From: Polynucleobacter sp.
Lineage (GTDB): Bacteria; Pseudomonadota; Gammaproteobacteria; Burkholderiales; Burkholderiaceae
NCBI GenBank assembly: GCA_020059445.1
Contig: JAGVCB010000206.1
Location: forward strand, 1-8,486
DNA length: 8,486 nt
Direction of reading: 5' to 3'
Shown: piece by piece, positions 1-4,348 of the stretch
Layout of the letters: each line of letters starts with the position of its first letter
Numbering within the stretch: position 1 is the first letter of the stretch
Translations under genes and position numbers: made by a program
The notes under the pieces: generated by a model
What the model saw: only the letters and a program-made list of their open reading frames with translations
What the model was told of the DNA's origin: nothing
Databases searched by the model: none

Positions 1-131
1 ATAAGGGGGGTTTTTCTTAAAAACGTGACTATATCGATAAAACCAACATTTCGCTGAATTTATTTCAACAAAATTCAGCCTCAGTTGACCAGTTTAGCCA
101 CCTAAGCCTTGAATGAACAGGAAAATCCGTT
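1..131. other. Gene-free left end with a 9-bp dyad
   Basis: I see no coding region, tRNA or promoter that I can defend here. The one clear structure is a perfect 9-bp inverted repeat, GCTGAATTT (53-61) with AAATTCAGC (71-79), around a 9-base loop. Neither strand has a T-tract after it, so it does not look like a terminator. A short GTTTTT/AAAAAC repeat lies at 10-24 and may be chance in AT-rich DNA. Confidence 0.5.
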
Positions 132-157
132 AAAAAAAGCACCTATTTAGGTGCTTT
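132..157 (-). terminator. Intrinsic terminator downstream of dcd
   Basis: A perfect 9-bp stem (AAAGCACCT at 136-144 with AGGTGCTTT at 149-157) closes a 4-base loop. Read on the minus strand it runs straight into seven T residues (complement of A132-A138), the standard form of a Rho-independent terminator. It starts about 57 bases after the dcd stop codon and probably ends the fdhD-mobA-dcd transcript. On the plus strand the stem is followed by only three T residues, so minus-strand use is favoured. Confidence 0.85.
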
Positions 158-171
158 AAGTACTACTGATA

Positions 172-218
172 CTAAATAAGCCATCGCACGCCTTTATGGG
201 CTTAATTGGCTTATTTAG
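172..218 (-). repeat. 11-bp inverted repeat spanning the dcd stop codon
   Basis: CTAAATAAGCC (172-182) and GGCTTATTTAG (208-218) are perfect inverted copies separated by 25 bases. The right arm contains the dcd stop codon (215-217). A second copy of GGCTTA at 199-204 can pair with the same left arm, giving a shorter alternative hairpin. There is no T-tract after it, so it is not itself a terminator. It may be a 3' end stabiliser or may pause RNA polymerase ahead of the terminator at 157-132; the function is inference. Confidence 0.6.
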
Positions 219-784
219 GTTTTGGGCAAGGTAACGCCCACTTGACCTTGGTATTTGCCACCACGGTCTTTATAAGACACCTCACAAATCTCATCGCTCT
301 CAAAGAACAAGACCTGAGCACATCCTTCACCAGCATATATTTTTGCGGGCAATGGTGTTGTATTAGAGAACTCCAAGGTCACATAACCCTCCCACTCTGG
401 CTCAAAAGGAGTCACATTCACAATGATCCCGCAACGAGCGTAAGTACTCTTACCCAAACAAACAGTCAGAACACTTCTTGGAATCTTGAAATACTCAACC
501 GTGCGCGCCAAGGCGAATGAATTCGGAGGGATGATACAAACATCACCTTTGAAATCAACAAACGATTTATCGTCAAAATTCTTTGGGTCAACGATAGTGC
601 TGTTGATATTGGTAAAAATCTTAAATTCATTTGCGCAACGAATGTCATAGCCATAACTTGATGTGCCATAACTCACGATTTTTTGCCCCTCTGGAGACTG
701 GCGAACTTGGCCGGGCTCAAATGGAGAAATCATGTCGTGCTCTTCGCACATGCGGCGGATCCAGCGGTCAGATTTAATAGTCAT
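215..784 (-). CDS. dcd: dCTP deaminase
   Basis: Deaminates dCTP to dUTP in the cytosol, supplying the dUMP precursor for thymidylate synthesis. The 189-residue product is full length for the family. The diagnostic core is intact: GKSTYAR (111-117) with the substrate-contacting Ser and Arg, [11 protein letters not shown] (123-133), and TLEFSN (136-141) with the catalytic Glu at 138. The C-terminal [11 protein letters not shown] (175-185) closes over the nucleotide. The start at ATG 784 gives the family N-terminus [12 protein letters not shown]. The Shine-Dalgarno before it is weak (AGAG close to the ATG), so translation may depend on reading of the region just upstream. It follows mobA after 102 bases with no clear promoter of its own and ends at the terminator at 157-132. 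It has no known functional link to formate oxidation and is probably just a neighbour. Confidence 0.97.
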   Translation of the reverse strand: MTIKSDRWIRRMCEEHDMISPFEPGQVRQSPEGQKIVSYGTSSYGYDIRCANEFKIFTNINSTIVDPKNFDDKSFVDFKGDVCIIPPNSFALARTVEYFKIPRSVLTVCLGKSTYARCGIIVNVTPFEPEWEGYVTLEFSNTTPLPAKIYAGEGCAQVLFFESDEICEVSYKDRGGKYQGQVGVTLPKT

Positions 785-886
785 AAACTCTATTTTGACA
801 TATCTGGTAGCAATTGCATCTTTTCAGACGCATCACCCAATTCTTTATTAGGCGCTAAAACCAAGGGTTTAATGTTCGCCAAACAC

Positions 887-1483
887 TCAACTTTGCAGTG
901 CTCTGAGCTCTTCAACCGTATTCACATTGGCAAAAGAAGCAACATCATCGAACACCACGTAGTTTGTTTTCATACCTTCAAACCACTTATCAATCTTACG
1001 TCCGCCGCCAGATAAGAATATTGACAAACTATCTACTACAGTTGATTTCATCAATGAAAAAACAGGATGGGTTCTTAACTCGCCATCTTCAATGGTGGCA
1101 GCATAGGCTAATTCTAAATCTTGCACGATCAATGCTTGTGATAGTTTCTCAACCAAATCCATCGGAAATCTTGGTGAATCGCAAGGTACAGTTACCAAGT
1201 ATGGGTGCTCGCAGTTTTCCAATCCTGCTTGGAACCCCGCCAAAGGACCAGCAAAATCACCAATCACATCAGGCAAAACTGACACTCCAAGAGATTCATA
1301 AGCTGCTAAATTGCGATTTGCGTTAATTTTTACAACATCCACTTGAGGCTCTAAACGCATGATAGTGTGCATCGCCATGGGTGCGCCTTTGAATGGCTGC
1401 AAACCCTTATCGGTGCCGCCCATACGACGACCTTGGCCGCCCGATAAAACCAAACCAGAAATCACATCACGCGGTATGAACAT
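887..1483 (-). CDS. mobA: Molybdenum cofactor guanylyltransferase MobA
   Basis: Transfers GMP from GTP to molybdopterin, making the guanine-dinucleotide cofactor (bis-MGD) that DMSO-reductase-family enzymes such as the neighbouring FdhA require. It is cytosolic. The 198 residues are close to the E. coli protein in length. Visible motifs are the nucleotide-binding loop LSGGQGRRMGGTDKGL (13-28), the NANR motif near residue 54, DFAGPLAG near 76-83, the metal-binding PCDSP near 100, THPVFSL near 138, and FANVNTVEEL close to the C-terminus. The start at ATG 1483 is supported by AAAGGA on the minus strand just upstream and lies inside the end of fdhD, a 17-base overlap that indicates co-transcription. 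The C-terminus matches the usual family end, so the gene looks complete. Confidence 0.96.
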   Translation of the reverse strand: MFIPRDVISGLVLSGGQGRRMGGTDKGLQPFKGAPMAMHTIMRLEPQVDVVKINANRNLAAYESLGVSVLPDVIGDFAGPLAGFQAGLENCEHPYLVTVPCDSPRFPMDLVEKLSQALIVQDLELAYAATIEDGELRTHPVFSLMKSTVVDSLSIFLSGGGRKIDKWFEGMKTNYVVFDDVASFANVNTVEELRALQS

Positions 1484-2300
1484 TTACATCCTTTGTATTG
1501 ACTCGATTAACGCCACTGTATATTAAATAGTGCTGACCACTACAACGCCCAAACAATGTCATATTGACCTTGTTGGCCATCTCTAAACCCATGGCTGTGA
1601 CGCCTGAGCGTGATAACAAAAATGGAATGCCCATTTGAGCACCTTTGATGACCATTTCAGATGTGAGCCTGCCAGTGGTGTAAAAAATCAAATCTTCACC
1701 AGCTTGTTCATCAAGCCACATTAATCCTGCAATTGAATCCACCGCATTATGACGACCAACGTCTTCAATGAAATGCAATAACTCGACGCTTTGCCCATTA
1801 TTTTTGAACACGGCGCAAGCGTGAACAGATCCTGCTTGTTTGTAGATCGATGACTTGGTTCTGATGTGGTCAACTATTTCATAAATAGCTGACCTTGTTA
1901 TTTCTGCTTTATTCTGTAATTGAATAGAATCAATGTCATCCATGATTCCACCAAAGATGGTTCCTTGACCACAACCTGTTGTCACAACTCTGCGACTGGT
2001 TTTTTCTTCAATATCAACTGTGTTTCCCTTAGTAGTTACAGCAGCTGACTCCGTATCCCAATCAACCTGAATACTGTCGATGTAATCAATCGAGGGAACC
2101 AAGCGTTGATTGCGCAAATAACCCAAGATCAATGCCTCAGGCGCTCCGCCAAGAGTCATGAGGGTGACCAATTCTTTTTTATCAAGATAAATAGTAAGCG
2201 GTCGCTCACCAGGAACATGAATCAACTTCTCGCGACCTTGCTCATCAACAACGTTGACTTCATGAATCAAGGGTGCAACAGCTTTTGATAATTTAACCAC
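1467..2300 (-). CDS. fdhD: FdhD, sulfur carrier for formate dehydrogenase
   Basis: FdhD takes sulfur from a cysteine desulfurase and passes it to the molybdenum cofactor, giving the terminal sulfido ligand that formate dehydrogenases need. It acts in the cytosol before export of the enzyme. The 277-residue product shows EDVGRHNAVD (179-188), TTGRLTSEMV (208-217) and the C-terminal NMTLFGRC region, all FdhD hallmarks. The CxxC loop (CGVC in E. coli) reads C110-G-Q-G113 here, so only the first Cys remains. The start is GTG at 2300, chosen because AAAGAG sits six bases upstream and no ATG fits. The gene begins only 22 bases after the hairpin that terminates the FDH structural operon, so expression may come from readthrough; I see no strong promoter in the gap. 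It overlaps mobA by 17 bases. Confidence 0.95.
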   Translation of the reverse strand: MVKLSKAVAPLIHEVNVVDEQGREKLIHVPGERPLTIYLDKKELVTLMTLGGAPEALILGYLRNQRLVPSIDYIDSIQVDWDTESAAVTTKGNTVDIEEKTSRRVVTTGCGQGTIFGGIMDDIDSIQLQNKAEITRSAIYEIVDHIRTKSSIYKQAGSVHACAVFKNNGQSVELLHFIEDVGRHNAVDSIAGLMWLDEQAGEDLIFYTTGRLTSEMVIKGAQMGIPFLLSRSGVTAMGLEMANKVNMTLFGRCSGQHYLIYSGVNRVNTKDVNVHTA

Positions 2301-2311
2301 TTTATGCTCTT

Positions 2312-2351
2312 TAAAAGAAAAATCAGTAACTAAGATAACTTAGTTACTGAT
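2312..2351 (-). terminator. Intrinsic terminator after the FDH gamma gene
   Basis: A perfect 13-bp inverted repeat (ATCAGTAACTAAG and its complement at 2322-2334 and 2339-2351) closes a 4-base loop. On the minus strand it is followed by TTTTTCTTTT (to about 2312), matching a Rho-independent terminator for the transcript ending with the gamma subunit gene. The plus strand has no comparable T-run after the stem. The stem is AT-rich, so termination may be incomplete. That would let RNA polymerase run on into fdhD, whose GTG is 22 bases further on. Confidence 0.85.
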
Positions 2352-2396
2352 CGGATGTTTTAAGCAAAAGATTCTTATGCTTACTTTGATCCTGAG

Positions 2397-3437
2397 CTAT
2401 GACTTTATCTTGCCAGCTTTGATATCGTCGTACCAAAGTTCGTGGTGCTCTTTGCCCCAGGCTTCGTCAACATAACCTGTCTTCATGCCTTGCAATGCGC
2501 CTTCCATGCCGATTGAACCAACATAGATGTGACCCATCGCCATAACAGTCATGACAACTGCAGCAACACCGTGAATGATATTGGCCAACTGCATTGTGCC
2601 GCGCCAGTATTCAATACCAGGAATAGGCACAATCATGTCCAAAACCCAACCAGATCCTGAGACAACTAGACCAAGGACTGTGACACCACCCCAAAACCAA
2701 ATCTTTTCACCAGCATTGAAGCGGTGAGATGGGATGTGCTTACCTGACAATAATCCGCCAAATGAAGCAATCCAAGTCAAGTCACCCTTGTTAGGAATAT
2801 TGTCTTTAACGTACAAGACAAAGAATATGATGATGCTAACTGTGAACAAAGGACCAGTAAAGTTGTGAATGTTCTTCATCACCAACAAGAATGTGCCGTA
2901 GGCAGCGCCACCCATGATTGGCAACAAAAAGAACTTGCCCCAGAGAATGAAAATGCCAGTGATTGCAAGCGCCAAGAAACTAAACGCCATTAACCAATGT
3001 GAATATCTCTCAACGCTTGTGAAACGCTTCATCAAGCGGCCAGTTTTAGGCTCATGCAACTTAATTTGACCTTTGATCACAAAGACTGTTGCGATTAAAC
3101 CAGCCATGAGTACCAACAACCAACCACCCCAAACAGTGATAACACCGTTTCGGATGAGGCGCCATTGCTGGCCAGATTTCTGAATCAACACACCCATTTC
3201 CTTATTCGGGAAATTAACTGTGTGAGCAACATCAGAATTGACGTTTTTCCAAATTGGTTGATTGCTGCCAGGTTTGTTTTCGCTAGCTTCTCGTTGGGCT
3301 TGAACGTCTTTACTTACTTCCAAGATATTGACAGACTCAACTTGCGGAGCAGCCGGAGCTGCGCCCTGAGCGAATGCCACTGAAGCTGCCACTGAAAGCA
3401 CAACACTGGCAAGTAAGTTTCTTATTGTAATTCTCAT
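2397..3437 (-). CDS. fdoI: Formate dehydrogenase gamma subunit (cytochrome b)
   Basis: This is the membrane anchor and quinone-reducing subunit of the FdnI/FdoI type, taking electrons from the iron-sulfur subunit through haem b. The 346 residues are longer than E. coli FdnI (217) because of an N-terminal addition: a Sec-type signal peptide with a likely AFA cleavage site near residue 23, then a periplasmic stretch to about 97 containing GVLIQKSGQQWRLIRNG. Hydrophobic helices follow at roughly 98-121, 147-168, 190-211, 246-268 and 283-308. His147, His191, His289 and His303 sit in helices; the 14-residue spacing of the last pair equals that of the FdnI haem ligands, so these are the likely four ligands. 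ATG 3437 has a strong GGAG site five to six bases upstream. The gene is 26 bases after the lipoprotein gene and is the last of the structural operon before a terminator. Confidence 0.94.
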   Translation of the reverse strand: MRITIRNLLASVVLSVAASVAFAQGAAPAAPQVESVNILEVSKDVQAQREASENKPGSNQPIWKNVNSDVAHTVNFPNKEMGVLIQKSGQQWRLIRNGVITVWGGWLLVLMAGLIATVFVIKGQIKLHEPKTGRLMKRFTSVERYSHWLMAFSFLALAITGIFILWGKFFLLPIMGGAAYGTFLLVMKNIHNFTGPLFTVSIIIFFVLYVKDNIPNKGDLTWIASFGGLLSGKHIPSHRFNAGEKIWFWGGVTVLGLVVSGSGWVLDMIVPIPGIEYWRGTMQLANIIHGVAAVVMTVMAMGHIYVGSIGMEGALQGMKTGYVDEAWGKEHHELWYDDIKAGKIKS

Positions 3438-3450
3438 ACTGTCTCCTAAA

Positions 3451-3462
3451 TTACTCGAGTAA
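3451..3462. repeat. 12-bp perfect palindrome before the gamma subunit gene
   Basis: TTACTCGAGTAA is fully self-complementary and occupies about half of the 26-base gap between the lipoprotein stop codon and the gamma subunit start. It abuts the gamma ribosome binding site (AGGAGAC on the minus strand, 3441-3447). It could be a small operator or RNA structure, or a chance palindrome. No function can be assigned from sequence alone. Confidence 0.4.
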
Positions 3463-3463
3463 C

Positions 3464-3697
3464 TTACTTAGCTTTAACGTAATCGTCTTGACCTTGACTA
3501 CGAGTCTTCAGTTGCTTTTCCCAAGTAAGCTGATCGCCCGAAGTCCAACCTTTTTCAACATATTTGTTGTCGGCAGCTATGTAGGCCTTTTCATCACCTT
3601 TTTTAGCTGCAACAATACCCTGAGGCATTTCAGAACATGCCCCAAGAGTGAATGTTGTTGCGATCAAAGCTGCAGTTAAAGAAATTCTTTTAATCAT
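3464..3697 (-). CDS. Small lipoprotein of unknown function in the FDH operon
   Basis: I do not recognise this family. The 77-residue product starts with a typical lipoprotein signal: MIKR, a hydrophobic stretch, then the lipobox LGAC with the lipidated Cys at position 21. The next residue is Ser, not Asp, which in enterobacterial rules favours outer-membrane sorting. The mature part is about 57 residues, charged and hydrophilic, with two Trp (51 and 59) and a K/R/Q/D/Y-rich tail. It has no Cys besides Cys21 and no His, so no haem or metal site is obvious. Its ATG overlaps the fdhB stop in ATGA, and the next gene encodes the cytochrome b subunit, so it is almost certainly made with the FDH complex. 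It could be an extra periplasmic subunit or an assembly factor. CAGGGA lies about eight bases before its start. Coding status is well supported by signal peptide and operon position. Confidence 0.85.
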   Translation of the reverse strand: MIKRISLTAALIATTFTLGACSEMPQGIVAAKKGDEKAYIAADNKYVEKGWTSGDQLTWEKQLKTRSQGQDDYVKAK

Positions 3698-4323
3698 GAT
3701 TTTTTCCCTGGAGCTTGTTGTGGTTTACCGTAAGCAGTGCCCCAACCGAATACATTGGCGCCAGCTGCTTTACCATTTGATTGACGCTTAACAACACGAT
3801 TGCGGAAGATATCTGCAACTACATCGCCATCACCACCAATCAAAGCTTTGGTAGAACACATTTCAGCACAGGCTGGTAACTTGCCTTCTGATAGACGGTT
3901 ACGTCCGTACTTCTCAAACTCTGCTTGTGTACCGTTCTTCTCAGGACCGCCAGCACAGAATGTGCACTTGTCCATTTTTCCACGTAGGCCGAATGTGCCA
4001 GCACTTGGAAACTGAGGCGCGCCGAATGGGCATGCGTATGAACAGTAGCCACAACCGATACAGATATCTTTATCGTGAAGTACTACACCCTCATCAGTTC
4101 TGTAGAAGCAATCCACAGGACATACAGCCATACATGGTGCATCTGAACAATGCATACATGCTACTGAGATTGATTTTTCTGCGCCAACTTGACCATCGTT
4201 GATTGTTACAACACGACGGCGGTTAACACCCCAAGGTACTTCATGCTCATTCTTACACGCTGTAACACAACCATTACACTCAATGCAGCGCTCTGAATCG
4301 CAGATAAATTTCATTCTTGCCAT
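3694..4323 (-). CDS. fdhB: Formate dehydrogenase iron-sulfur (beta) subunit, FDH3 type
   Basis: Electron-transfer subunit linking the molybdenum enzyme to the membrane cytochrome. Four Cys clusters are visible in the 209 residues: C13-x2-C16-x2-C19-x3-C23, C56-x2-C59-x4-C64-x3-C68, C88-x2-C91-x2-C94-x3-C98, and C120-x2-C123-x28-C152-x3-C156. Together they should bind four [4Fe-4S] clusters. It lacks the C-terminal membrane helix found in E. coli FdnH (294 residues), so it must be held by the other subunits. It has no signal peptide and is expected to be exported with FdhA through Tat. ATG 4323 has GGAG six bases upstream. The gene follows fdhA by 25 bases and overlaps the lipoprotein gene by four (ATGA). 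The length fits the family annotated as FDH3 subunit beta (fdh3B). Confidence 0.95.
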   Translation of the reverse strand: MARMKFICDSERCIECNGCVTACKNEHEVPWGVNRRRVVTINDGQVGAEKSISVACMHCSDAPCMAVCPVDCFYRTDEGVVLHDKDICIGCGYCSYACPFGAPQFPSAGTFGLRGKMDKCTFCAGGPEKNGTQAEFEKYGRNRLSEGKLPACAEMCSTKALIGGDGDVVADIFRNRVVKRQSNGKAAGANVFGWGTAYGKPQQAPGKKS

Positions 4324-4348
4324 TATCGTCTCCTAAATTCCGCCGCAA

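Noticed and set aside
206..1326. Open frames on the plus strand across dcd and mobA
   Set aside because: They lie opposite strongly supported minus-strand genes, have no recognisable domains and lack ribosome sites; they are shadows of those genes. The same holds for all plus-strand frames in the window.
2361..2383. Second hairpin (TAAGCA/TGCTTA) just after the gamma subunit stop codon
   Set aside because: Only six outer pairs, a T-T mismatch and three inner pairs, with no T-tract after it on the minus strand; the stronger terminator at 2351-2312 explains the region.
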